Shown here piece after piece: positions 37,203 through 48,403 of a DNA stretch of 64,000 bases; positions within the stretch are counted from its first letter, which is position 1; each line of letters opens with the position of its first letter. Below the pieces are notes generated by a model. That model did no database searches. It saw only the letters and a program-made list of their open reading frames with translations, and had not been told where the DNA came from. This DNA is from DASQPA01 sp963757335 (lineage in GTDB: Bacteria; Acidobacteriota; Thermoanaerobaculia; Multivoradales; UBA5704): the NCBI GenBank assembly GCA_963757335.1, contig CAVWRJ010000010.1, positions 62,001 to 126,000 of the forward strand, read 5' to 3'. The translations under genes and the position numbers were made by a program.

Positions 37203-38510
37203 CTACTGAAAGTACCCGTTCACATCCAGGATGATGTGGAGCGCCCCCGCCGAGCCGTTCTTGACGTTCAGGGTGCCGGTGCCCTCGCCGCTCAGGGAGA
37301 GGACGGAATTGTTGGTCCGGGTGCTCCCGGCCAGGAAGTTGATGACGCTCGAGTTGGGGAGCGATTGATCGACCGGAAAGAGGGTGAGATAGCCGGGGAG
37401 GAGGGTTCCGGTCACCGTCAGGTTGACCGAGAGGGCCTTGGCGGTCGTCGGGATGCCGCAGTTGCCAGCCAGAGCGAAGGCGCGCGTCGCTCCCCCCGAG
37501 AGGGCGGGACCGCCGAGCGGTCCGTCGGGGTTGCGGGTGTCGACGAGGCGACAGAGGCCGACGCTGTAGAAGGCGAGGCCGGGATTGTAGGCGACCTGGC
37601 AGGAGCCGCCACCGGCGTTCAGCCAATTGCGCTGGATCAGGTAGTCCCGGGTGCCGAGGTGGACGTTGGCCTTCGACCCGTTGCCGGTGGTGTAGGTGGC
37701 ACCGTAATCGTAGATGCACTTGTCGCCGTTCTCGTTACCCTGGGCGTCGTACCAGGCATTGAGGAGCGGGTCGGTCACCGTCTCCTCGAGCTCGTGGGTC
37801 ATGGTCGAGAGCATGCCGTCGACCCCGGTGTTGCCGTTGGGGCTATTGTTGGCGATGCCCTCACAGGAATTCGGGCAGCGGTCGTGGTTGCCGACGAACG
37901 AATATTTGATCTTGACGCTGTTGATCGTCCCGAACCGGTGCCAGCCGCAGTAGACGTTGCAGAAGCCGTTGGTCTCGGCGACGTCGGCGGAGGTCAGGAC
38001 GAAGTAGAGGCCCTGGACGTCGAGCGGCAGTTGGCCGCCGTTGAGGGCTGCCTGCAGGACGGCGAGGACCTTGGCGTCGGTGAGCGAGGAGCCCTGGGAG
38101 TAGTTGTCGGCCGTCGAGCCGCCGAAGGTGAGCGAGTTGCTGACGCTACCGTTGGGATCGAAATAGGTGGTGTTGATGTTGAAGTGGGACGAGCCGCCGA
38201 GGTGGCTCGCCCAGTCCTCCAGGATCGACTTGGCGCTGTCGCTCCAACTGCCGTAGTAGATGAAGTAGATGTGGACGGTGCCGTGCATCACGACACCGCC
38301 CGCGTGGTAATCGATGCCGTTGCTCGCAACCTTGAAGTGGGAGAGATCGGCGAGGTCGGCGACGGGCGGGGCGTCGGCCCGGTAGACCCCGGTCCCCTTC
38401 CCCTGGCCGGTGGGTACTATTCCACCCACGCCAAGCGCCTGGGGAGTCTGGGCCGCGAGAGCCCCCATACACGTCAGCCCGATTGCCGCAGAGAGCGCTT
38501 GAATCCGCAT
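37203..38510 (-). CDS. EXORDIUM-like secreted protein with adhesin-type C-terminal module
   Basis: A 435-residue exported protein. Residues 1-20 are a signal peptide. Residues 75-300 resemble the plant EXORDIUM/PHI-1 family (VHIYFIYYGSWSDSAKSIL, SSHFNINTTYFD, MTHELEETVTDPLLNAWYD, the last a peptidase-like HELEE motif). Residues 310-435 form a distinct module beginning CRLVDTRNPDGPLGGPALSGG and ending DVNGYF, which I associate with secreted proteins of Acidobacteriota. The function in bacteria is unknown; the HE-x-x-E motif raises the possibility of a metallopeptidase. Confidence 0.82.
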   Translation of the reverse strand: MRIQALSAAIGLTCMGALAAQTPQALGVGGIVPTGQGKGTGVYRADAPPVADLADLSHFKVASNGIDYHAGGVVMHGTVHIYFIYYGSWSDSAKSILEDWASHLGGSSHFNINTTYFDPNGSVSNSLTFGGSTADNYSQGSSLTDAKVLAVLQAALNGGQLPLDVQGLYFVLTSADVAETNGFCNVYCGWHRFGTINSVKIKYSFVGNHDRCPNSCEGIANNSPNGNTGVDGMLSTMTHELEETVTDPLLNAWYDAQGNENGDKCIYDYGATYTTGNGSKANVHLGTRDYLIQRNWLNAGGGSCQVAYNPGLAFYSVGLCRLVDTRNPDGPLGGPALSGGATRAFALAGNCGIPTTAKALSVNLTVTGTLLPGYLTLFPVDQSLPNSSVINFLAGSTRTNNSVLSLSGEGTGTLNVKNGSAGALHIILDVNGYFQ

Positions 38511-38688
38511 TCTGATTCTCCCGGGAAGAGGGAACCACGCGAGACCGCCTCCCCTGACATGAAACGGCGCGTCTCCTGTCCTCTTCCACTAAATAGGGGT
38601 TCTGAGCACAAAAATACTAGAAGGCAGCCTCCCGGAGCAACCGCCGTATGGATATAGGGCGATGATGGCTCTCGCGGCGCGCGCTTTT

Positions 38689-41478
38689 CTAGGTCTCCCG
38701 GAAGCCCTTCCGCCGCTTGATCTGCAGCGGCTTCTCCCGGGTCCCCAGGAAGGTCTGGTGGCCGGAGGGGTCGGTCGCCACGACGTAGAACTCGACCGTC
38801 TCGTTCTGGTGGAGAGCGGGCGGGATGGTCACCGAGTAGGTGAAGCGATCCTTGGTGTAGTTCATCTCCGTCATCCGCCCGCCCGCCGGGCGGACGTAGA
38901 TCTTGACGCTCGTCACCTTGTAGTCGTCGCGGATGCCGAAGCTCAGGTTGACGATCATGCCGCGGTCGTAGTCGAGGAGGACCCCGTCGCGGAGTTCGAC
39001 CGTGGGCGGCTGCTGGTCATACTGGGCGAGGAGCGTTTCGAGCCTCTGCTTGACCTCGTTGTAGGACGCTTCGAGGTGGGCGGTGGGCTTCACCCGGTGG
39101 AGGGCGGCGAGCCCGTCGTCCGGCTTCTTGAGCTTCTCCGAGGCGAGGGCGTCGTTGATCGCCGCCTGCACGCTGTGCTCGGCCTTTTCCTGGGTGCGGA
39201 CGTCGGCGAGCCTCGCCTTCAAACCCGGCCGGTCGGGCCAGGTGCGGGAGAGCGGCTCCAGGTGGGCGATCGCCTCGTCGTAGCGGGCGTCGCGCAGCAG
39301 GGCGTCGGATTCGGTTTCGAGCTTGCCGGCAGCGCGGTCTCTGAGGCCCGAGGAATCGCGGACCGAGGTGTCGCGCCCGCTTTCTAAGAGCCTGGCGATC
39401 TCGCCGAAGCGCCCGAGCACCTCGGCCGTCTGGCCCCGCTGGTCCGCCGCCACCGCGCGCTCGTAGAGCTCGGCGACCGGCCGGGCCCTGGCGAGGTCGG
39501 CCTGGGCGCTGGGGAGGAGGGCCGTGGGCGGCAGCTGGGCGGCATCCATGACGGCGCCGTGGAGGAGCACCGCGTCCTTGCTTTTGAAGCCGGTGGCGAG
39601 ATCGTTCGCGATCCGCACCGGGGCGTTCTGGTTGAGGGTCGCCTGGAGCGACTTCAAGGTGCCGGCGTCGACCGGCGTTAAGGCCTGCTGGTCGGCCGGG
39701 GTGAGGGTGCGGAGGACGGCCAGGGCCTCGTGCTCCTGCCCCAGGGTCAGGTAGCTCTTGGCGGTGGCGAGGCGGACCCCCGGCGGGGGCGGTGGCGGCG
39801 GCGCGGGGACGGCCGGGCGGAGGGGAGCCGCCGCAACCGGTGGGGGCGGCGGGGTGCGCCCGACGAGCCACCAGCCCCCGAGGGCGAGGACGAGGAGGCC
39901 TCCCGCCGCCGCGGCGAGCGGGACCGGCTTGAGGAAACGGGCGAGCCCGGCAGGCCGCGGGGGGCCGGCGGGCCGCGCGCCGGCAGCGCCGGGGACGACC
40001 CCGGCGGCGACCGGTGCCGCGCCGATGCCGCCGATGCGGGAGGCCGTCCCGCGGGCCGCTCCGGCTGGCGCTGTACCGGGGCTACCGGGGGTACCGGGGG
40101 AGGTGGCAGCCGGGAGGTCGCCCAGCAGATCGTCGTCGAACGACAGCAGGGCCCCTTCGGGCTCTTCGGCAGTGGCGGGAGCGGCGGGAGCGGCGGGGGG
40201 AGGTACGGCGACCGGCCGCGGCGATGCCGGCGATATTGGCGATATCGGCGATATCGGCGATGCTGGGGGTGCGGCCGGGGGGCCTGCAAGCTCGTCGGCA
40301 TCCACGATCGGCGGCGAAACCGGGGAGACCGGAGGGGGTCCGGAGCCGGGAAGCGATTCGAGGTCGATGGGATGGAGATTGGCGCCCAGAGCGTCGGCAT
40401 CGATATCCGAAAGGGGCGAGAGGGGCGGCAGGGAGTCACCCGCGAGACCGCCGAGACTGTCGAAACCGCCGAGCGCATAGGCATCGATCGCCGGGTTCGT
40501 CCTCTCTATCGGGTCTATCGGGTCTATCGGGGTGGCGGCCACCGCCGGCTCCGGCGGGAAGAAGGCGGGCCGGGTCTCTTCGATCGCCGGGCGCGGCGGC
40601 TCGGCCGCGGCTGGTGCCGGGGCCGGCGCGGGGGGGGCTAGCTTCGCCTCCGCCACCGGCGGCAGCCCCTGGGCGCGGCGCAGGCCGTTTCTGGCCACGG
40701 CCAGGGTGGGCCGGTCCTGGGGATTGCGGCGGAGGGCGCCTTCGAGCATCTGCCGCAGGGCGTCGGGCTCCTTGAGCTCGAAGCCGAGCACGGTCGGGAT
40801 CGTCACCTTGGGGGTCGGGGTGTCGGCGGCGCTGATCTCCATCCCCAGGACCCGGCAGGCGGTGAGGGCGAGAGAGTAGAGGTCGGAGCGCCAGCGCGCC
40901 TCGTCGGGCAGGGGGCCGGTGCCGGTGGCGAGCTCCTCGGGGGCCCGGAAGCGGGCGTTCTGCGCGTCAGCGCCGGCCGCTTCCGGGGTGCGGAAGTAGG
41001 CGGTGCCGAGCCCGAACGTCTTCACCCGGTCCGCCTGGGGGCGGACGACCAGGAGGTTGTCGGGGGACAGGCTGCCGTGGAAGAGACCGCGGAGAGCGAG
41101 CGCCTCCAGGCCGTCGATCACCAGGCCGATGAGATTCAAGGTCCGCTGCCCGCGGCCGCCGGCGAGGCTCTCGAAACCGCGCCCCTCGAGGTGCTCCAAA
41201 ACGAGGAAGGCGCTGCCGTCCGTCGTGATGCCGGAGTCGAGCACGGCGGGGAAGCAGGGGTCGGGCAGGTCCCGGAGAGCGTTCGCCAGGCGCTCGAAGC
41301 GGGCGATCTCCGGATGCTCCAGGGTCCCAGGAGCGGCCGCGGCCCCCAGGGTGATCATCTTCACCACCACCGCCTTGCCGGAGGTCGAATCGGTCGCCTT
41401 GAGGACGTTTCCCGAGCGGCCCGACTTCAGGATCTTCTCCAGTCGGTAGCGCTCGGTGATCTCGCGCGGTTCGGTCAT
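38689..41478 (-). CDS. Membrane-anchored Ser/Thr pseudokinase
   Basis: A 929-residue protein. Residues 10-270 have the Hanks-type kinase fold with the ATP lysine (VVVK, residue 40) but the catalytic HRD is HGS (residues 134-136) and DFG is TFG (154-156), so it should be catalytically dead. Residues 275-510 are a Pro/Ala/Asp-rich linker with repeated IDPIDPI and ISPISPIS steps coded by 9-bp tandem repeats. One transmembrane segment (LAAAAGGLLVLALGGWWLVG) is near residue 525. The periplasmic part (560-929) is helical, TPR-like, and ends with a beta-rich domain. Likely a signalling scaffold. Confidence 0.85.
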   Translation of the reverse strand: MTEPREITERYRLEKILKSGRSGNVLKATDSTSGKAVVVKMITLGAAAAPGTLEHPEIARFERLANALRDLPDPCFPAVLDSGITTDGSAFLVLEHLEGRGFESLAGGRGQRTLNLIGLVIDGLEALALRGLFHGSLSPDNLLVVRPQADRVKTFGLGTAYFRTPEAAGADAQNARFRAPEELATGTGPLPDEARWRSDLYSLALTACRVLGMEISAADTPTPKVTIPTVLGFELKEPDALRQMLEGALRRNPQDRPTLAVARNGLRRAQGLPPVAEAKLAPPAPAPAPAAAEPPRPAIEETRPAFFPPEPAVAATPIDPIDPIERTNPAIDAYALGGFDSLGGLAGDSLPPLSPLSDIDADALGANLHPIDLESLPGSGPPPVSPVSPPIVDADELAGPPAAPPASPISPISPISPASPRPVAVPPPAAPAAPATAEEPEGALLSFDDDLLGDLPAATSPGTPGSPGTAPAGAARGTASRIGGIGAAPVAAGVVPGAAGARPAGPPRPAGLARFLKPVPLAAAAGGLLVLALGGWWLVGRTPPPPPVAAAPLRPAVPAPPPPPPPGVRLATAKSYLTLGQEHEALAVLRTLTPADQQALTPVDAGTLKSLQATLNQNAPVRIANDLATGFKSKDAVLLHGAVMDAAQLPPTALLPSAQADLARARPVAELYERAVAADQRGQTAEVLGRFGEIARLLESGRDTSVRDSSGLRDRAAGKLETESDALLRDARYDEAIAHLEPLSRTWPDRPGLKARLADVRTQEKAEHSVQAAINDALASEKLKKPDDGLAALHRVKPTAHLEASYNEVKQRLETLLAQYDQQPPTVELRDGVLLDYDRGMIVNLSFGIRDDYKVTSVKIYVRPAGGRMTEMNYTKDRFTYSVTIPPALHQNETVEFYVVATDPSGHQTFLGTREKPLQIKRRKGFRET

Positions 41479-41598
41479 CCCGGATCCCCCAGATCGGCCT
41501 TACGGCCCTACCCCAGATAGACTTAGAGGTGAAGCGATTATAGCTGCAACGCTATGCCAAACACATCGGGCCGTGTTAAATTGGCATTGGATTTCCAG

Positions 41599-43788
41599 AT
41601 GTCACACCGCGCCCGCCGGCTTTTCTGCCTCGTCCTTCTCGCCCTGCTGACCGGCGCCGCGCGCTCCCGTGCCGACGAATCGTCCCCCTACGGTATCAAC
41701 ATCCACGCTCCGCAGGGAGCCGAGCTTCAGCTTTTGCTCGACCGCGCAGAGGCGGCGGGGCTCGGCTGGGTGCGAGTCGACATGGTCTGGGCCTATGTCG
41801 AGCCCAGTCAGGGGGTCTTCGACTGGTCGGCCTACGACGCCATCGCCACCGCCGCCCAGGCGCACGGCCTCCAGATCTACGCCACCCTGGCCTACACCCC
41901 GGCCTGGGCGACCCACGGCCCCGAGCTCTTCGGCGTTCCCGACAACCCCGCCGACTGGGCGGACGTCTGCTTCCGGGCGGCGCGCCACTTTGAGGGCAGC
42001 ATCCATTACTGGGGGATGTGGAACGAGCCCAACCTGCCGCAGTTCTGGGCCGGTACGATGCAGCAGTATATCGACGTCATCCTGAAGGGTGGGGCCGACG
42101 CCATCCATGCCGGCAACCCCGCGGCCAAGGTCGGCGGGCCGGACCTCGCCCATCTGCAGTCCGCCGGCTGGTTCACCTGGCTCCAGCAGTCGATCGAGCA
42201 GGCGGGCAGCCGGATCGACTTCGTCACCCATCACCTCTACGACACCACCGGCAACCGGGCGGTGACCAAGAAGCTCGAGGATTCGACCCTCTTCGGCGAC
42301 CGGCCGAACCTGTGGAGCGTGACGCCGCCGTCGGTCCGCGAGGTGCTTCTGGCGACCGGCTGGCTCGGCAAGCCCTTCTGGCTGACCGAGAGCGGCTGGG
42401 CGAGCAACCAGGTGGGCGAGAGCGCCCAGGCCGCCTACTACACGGGGCTCTTGACCGACTGGCTGACCGGCCTGCCGAACCGCGACTGGCTGCAGAAGAT
42501 CTTCTTCTACGAGGCCAAGGATTCGACCGACACCACGGTCCCCGCCTGGGGGATGCTGCGCGCGGACGGCAGCGGCAAGCCGGCCTACACCGCCTATCGG
42601 GACTTCATCGTCCGCAACTCGCCCGCGGTGGACGATGCGCGGCTCGTCGCCGACAATTTCCCCGACCACATGGAAGCCGGGCAGAGCATCGTCGTAGAGG
42701 TGACCTTCGAGAACTCCGGCCCCACGACCTGGACCGCGGCTGCGGGCTACAAGCTGGGCGCGGTGGGCGACCAGGACTCCTTCGCCGCGACCCGGCAGCT
42801 CCTGGGGCCCGGCGAGAGCATCGCCCCCGGCCAGCAGAAGACCTTCGCCATCCGCCTCACCGCGCCCGCGACCCCCGGCTTCTATCCCTCGACCTGGCAG
42901 ATGGTGCACGAAGGGCTGCGCTCCTTCGGCGCCACCCTCGCCAGGGGGGTGACCGTCGACCCCGCGCCGACTCCCGCGGTGCGCGACCTGGCGCTCCTGG
43001 GTGGCCGCTTCCGGGTCGAGGTCTCCTGGCGCGACCACGCGAAACGGGCCGGCTTCGGCCGTGCCCTCCGGGGGACCGACGAGACCGGCTTCTTCTGGTT
43101 CTTCGACCCCGCGAACACCGAGTTGGTGGTCAAGATGCTCGACGGCGGCCCGGTCAACGGCCAGTACTGGTCCTTCTACGGGGCGCTCTCCGACGTCGAG
43201 TACTGGATCGACGTCACCGACACGGCGACCGGCGCCACCCGCGAGTACCACAACCCGGAACACAACGTCTGCGGCGGCGCCGATACCAAGACCTTCCCCT
43301 CCGCCACCAAGAAAGCCGCCGGGGCGGCGACGGCCGAGCTCCCCGCGCCGCTCGGGCTCCCCAGTCTTGAGGCCGGTGCTGCGGTCGGTGCCGTCGACCT
43401 CCCGGCCGCCGCGAACGCCCTGACGACTGCGACCACCGCGACCGCCGGCCCCTGCGTGGCGGACGCCCAGAGCCTCTGCCTGCTCTCCGGCCGCTTCCGG
43501 GTGAGCGCCACTTTCCGCAACCCCAACGACGGCACGAACGGCGTCGGCCAGTCGGTCCCCGGCAGCGATCAGGCCGGCACCTTCTGGTTCTTCAGCCCGG
43601 CGAACACCGAGCTGGTGGTCAAGCTCCTCGACGGCCGGGCCGTGAACGGCAAGTACTGGGCCTTCTACGGCGCCCTCTCGAACGTCGCCTACACGGTGAC
43701 GGTCCAGGATCTGGCGACCGGCGTCAGCAAGGTCTACAAAAACCGCCAGGGCAACCTCTGCGGCCTGGCGGACACCGCGGCGTTCTAA
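41599..43788 (+). CDS. Secreted glycoside hydrolase (GH5/GH39-like) with FW and duplicated C-terminal domains
   Basis: A 729-residue exported enzyme. After the signal peptide (LFCLVLLALLTGAARSRA) comes a TIM barrel with the acid/base glutamate in WNEPN (E143) and the nucleophile in WLTESGW (E264), as in clan GH-A. Residues 350-450 look like an NBR1-type FW beta-sandwich (AGQSIVVEVTFENSGPTTW, YPSTWQMVHEG). Two copies of a 100-residue domain follow, each with GRFRV and FWFF-PANTELVVK-LDG. The glycan substrate is unknown. ATG 41554 is an alternative start; 41599 gives a normal signal peptide. Confidence 0.86.
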   Translation: MSHRARRLFCLVLLALLTGAARSRADESSPYGINIHAPQGAELQLLLDRAEAAGLGWVRVDMVWAYVEPSQGVFDWSAYDAIATAAQAHGLQIYATLAYTPAWATHGPELFGVPDNPADWADVCFRAARHFEGSIHYWGMWNEPNLPQFWAGTMQQYIDVILKGGADAIHAGNPAAKVGGPDLAHLQSAGWFTWLQQSIEQAGSRIDFVTHHLYDTTGNRAVTKKLEDSTLFGDRPNLWSVTPPSVREVLLATGWLGKPFWLTESGWASNQVGESAQAAYYTGLLTDWLTGLPNRDWLQKIFFYEAKDSTDTTVPAWGMLRADGSGKPAYTAYRDFIVRNSPAVDDARLVADNFPDHMEAGQSIVVEVTFENSGPTTWTAAAGYKLGAVGDQDSFAATRQLLGPGESIAPGQQKTFAIRLTAPATPGFYPSTWQMVHEGLRSFGATLARGVTVDPAPTPAVRDLALLGGRFRVEVSWRDHAKRAGFGRALRGTDETGFFWFFDPANTELVVKMLDGGPVNGQYWSFYGALSDVEYWIDVTDTATGATREYHNPEHNVCGGADTKTFPSATKKAAGAATAELPAPLGLPSLEAGAAVGAVDLPAAANALTTATTATAGPCVADAQSLCLLSGRFRVSATFRNPNDGTNGVGQSVPGSDQAGTFWFFSPANTELVVKLLDGRAVNGKYWAFYGALSNVAYTVTVQDLATGVSKVYKNRQGNLCGLADTAAF

Positions 43789-43817
43789 GTGCGCCTTCGT
43801 CCTTGGTTGATAATCAG

Positions 43818-43881
43818 TTGACGACTGACGTCACGACAGATACTATCTGTCTTGGGATCAGTCGTCATCTGAATATCTGTC
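43818..43881 (+). promoter_or_regulatory. Promoter with palindromic operator upstream of fic
   Basis: -35 TTGACG (43818-43823), 17-bp spacer, -10 TACTAT (43841-43846). The -10 lies inside the perfect palindrome GACAGATA-C-TATCTGTC (43835-43851). A third half-site TATCTGTC sits at 43874-43881, directly before the ATG. An outer pair of 10-bp arms TGACGACTGA (43819-43828) and TCAGTCGTCA (43858-43867) brackets the operator. Strong sign of repression by a dimer, perhaps the Fic protein's own winged helix. Confidence 0.8.
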
Positions 43882-45060
43882 ATGATCTTCCTCTGCCCCG
43901 ATCTCGACCCTAAAGAGCTAGAGGTGGTGGGCAGAGTCGCCGAACTCAAGCGGCTTCTGGGTCACAGCGTAACCGATGCGCCCAAGCGATGGTACGGCCT
44001 GCTCCGGCGCGTCACGTTCGCGCGGGCCGTCCAGGGATCCAACACCATCGAGGGCTATGACGTAGCCCTGGACGATGCCATTGCCGCGGCCGAAGGGGAA
44101 GAGCCCCTCGATCCGAAGACGGAAGCCTGGGCGGCCGTGGCCGGATACCAATCCGCCATGACGTACGTCCTGCAGCTTGCCGGTGATCTCCACTTCGGCT
44201 ATTCGGCGGACCTCCTGCGCAGCCTTCACTTCATGATGCTGCAGTACAAGTTGGCCAAGAAGCCGGGTCGTTGGCGGCTGGGTCCGATCTTCGTTCATGA
44301 CGACGAGAGGGCCGAAGTGGTGTACGAGGGGCCTCCGGCGGAATCGATTCCGGAGCGGATCGGGGAGCTGTTGCAGTTTTTGAACGGGAATCCGGAGATG
44401 CCGGGTGTCATCAAGGGGGCTATGGCCCACCTCAATCTGGTGATGATCCACCCGTTCGCAGACGGGAACGGGCGCATGGCGCGATGCCTACAAACCCTCG
44501 TTCTGGCCCGCAGCGGTATCCTGGCCGCTCCCTTCTCCAGCATTGAGGAGTACCTGGGGAGGAACACCCGCGCCTACTACGACGTGCTGGCGGCGGTCGG
44601 CGGCGGCTCCTGGCATCCGGAGCGCGACGCCCGGCCGTGGATTCGATTCTGCCTGACAGCCCACTACCGTCAGGCCACGACTCTCCTGCTGCGCACCAAG
44701 GAGATGCAGCGGCTCTGGGATGCTCTCGAGGAGGAGGTCGGCCGGCGGAAACTCCCGGAGCGGACCCTGCTCGCGTTGGTGGATGCCGCCATCGGGTTGC
44801 GGGTCCGCAACGCCACCTACCGCCCGGTGGCGGAGATCCACGACAACCTGGCCAGCCGCGATTTGAAGAGTCTGGTGGCGGAGGGACTGCTGGTCCCGGA
44901 GGGAGAGAAGAGAGGACGGTACTACGTCGCCTCGGACTTCTTGACGACGATCCGCGAGAAGACCCACGAGTCGCGAAGAGTCGAGGACCCTTTCGCGGAG
45001 CCCCCGGACAGTGGTCCCCCTCTGCTCCCTGGCATGGAGCGGTTCCTCGGCCGGGCTTGA
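43882..45060 (+). CDS. Fic-family adenylyltransferase with C-terminal winged helix
   Basis: A 392-residue protein. The Fic core has the complete motif HPFADGNGR (residues 190-198), so it should transfer AMP to a hydroxyl of a target protein. The N-terminal inhibitory motif (S/T)xxxE(G/N) is present as SNTIEG at residues 53-58, placing it with class II Fic proteins that inhibit themselves. The Fic_N-type start and a C-terminal winged-helix segment (VAEIHDNLASRDLKSLVAEGLL) make it the common Fic/DUF4172-like architecture. It is monocistronic under a palindromic promoter. Confidence 0.92.
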   Translation: MIFLCPDLDPKELEVVGRVAELKRLLGHSVTDAPKRWYGLLRRVTFARAVQGSNTIEGYDVALDDAIAAAEGEEPLDPKTEAWAAVAGYQSAMTYVLQLAGDLHFGYSADLLRSLHFMMLQYKLAKKPGRWRLGPIFVHDDERAEVVYEGPPAESIPERIGELLQFLNGNPEMPGVIKGAMAHLNLVMIHPFADGNGRMARCLQTLVLARSGILAAPFSSIEEYLGRNTRAYYDVLAAVGGGSWHPERDARPWIRFCLTAHYRQATTLLLRTKEMQRLWDALEEEVGRRKLPERTLLALVDAAIGLRVRNATYRPVAEIHDNLASRDLKSLVAEGLLVPEGEKRGRYYVASDFLTTIREKTHESRRVEDPFAEPPDSGPPLLPGMERFLGRA

Positions 45061-45100
45061 GGCATTGGCGTAAGTCAGGTCCTGCGGGCCGGTCCCGGTT

Positions 45101-45109
45101 TGTGATAAT
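45101..45109 (+). promoter_or_regulatory. Extended -10 promoter upstream of hppA
   Basis: TGtGATAAT, hexamer 45104-45109. It would give a leader of about 225 bases before the hppA ATG. The leader contains a direct repeat ATTGCCGCGA (twice, near 45290) and no open frame that I can support. Confidence 0.45.
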
Positions 45110-45340
45110 GTGCGCAGCCGGTTCGACGCTTTCGGCGGCCCGGCTCCTTCCTCTCTCTCTTCACGCCAGGGGCTCGCGGTCTTCTGGATCGTCGACCCGC
45201 CCGTAGCTCATGGCCGGCACACCCGAGGGAGCCGGCGAGATCGCCCAAAAATGACCCGGAACGGGCAGCGGTGCCCGCTCCGTAGTTCCATTGCCGCGAA
45301 TTGCCGCGAATGCCATCCATTCGTCCGATCTGGAGGAACC

Positions 45341-47782
<2,442 letters not shown>

Positions 47783-48032
47783 TCGCCGCGCACCTGCACA
47801 CTGGCCTCCGCTCGATCGGCACTGCGGGCGGGGGCCGGGCTCTTGAATCCCTGAGATCCCACGCGGCCAACCGGGAGTATGTTCCTATATTCCTCGGACG
47901 AGAGCTTCGCCGCCGCGTGTGGTAAAGCTCTTATGGCAGATCAGCTCTTACCCGCTCCTGCCATGTGCACATCTATCCAGAACCTGCAACTCCGCCCTTA
48001 AGGCTCTGATCCGCGGCTTGGACCGTCTAGGA

Positions 48033-48091
48033 GACGGTGGCGAGAAAGCCTCGATCGAGGATAGCAAGAGGGCCGTCGCGATCTGCACCAA
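48033..48091 (+). pseudogene. Decayed duplicate fragment of hppA
   Basis: Fifty-six bases match hppA positions near 47281-47340 at 49 of 56 sites by eye (both encode SIEDSK followed by ICT). No other part of hppA is nearby. The rest of 47783-48403 holds no gene that I can support; inverted arms TGGACTA (48321-48327) and TAGTCCA (48351-48357) lie just before the next gene. Confidence 0.7.
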
Positions 48092-48403
48092 GGCCGCCTC
48101 GGCGGAGTCTAGCCTGCCGCTCTAAACGCGCCAGCACGTCCAAGGCACGAAGCGTCCGAGGCAACCTTCCGCATGCGGGAGGTACTGGGGTGGGGGGAGT
48201 TCCTGAACCACACGGGCCGGAGGCCGGTGGCTCCGCCCCATTTCCGCGCTTCTGGATGGACAGCCTCAAAAACACAGTCCTCAAGCCTAAGGGTGGACGT
48301 AGGCCGGCTGTACCGCTGAGTGGACTAATTTGAAAGCCGATGATACCATCTAGTCCAACAGGGGTGTAACTGCTGGTAAGCACATAGACTTGAGGTGGAA
48401 TAG

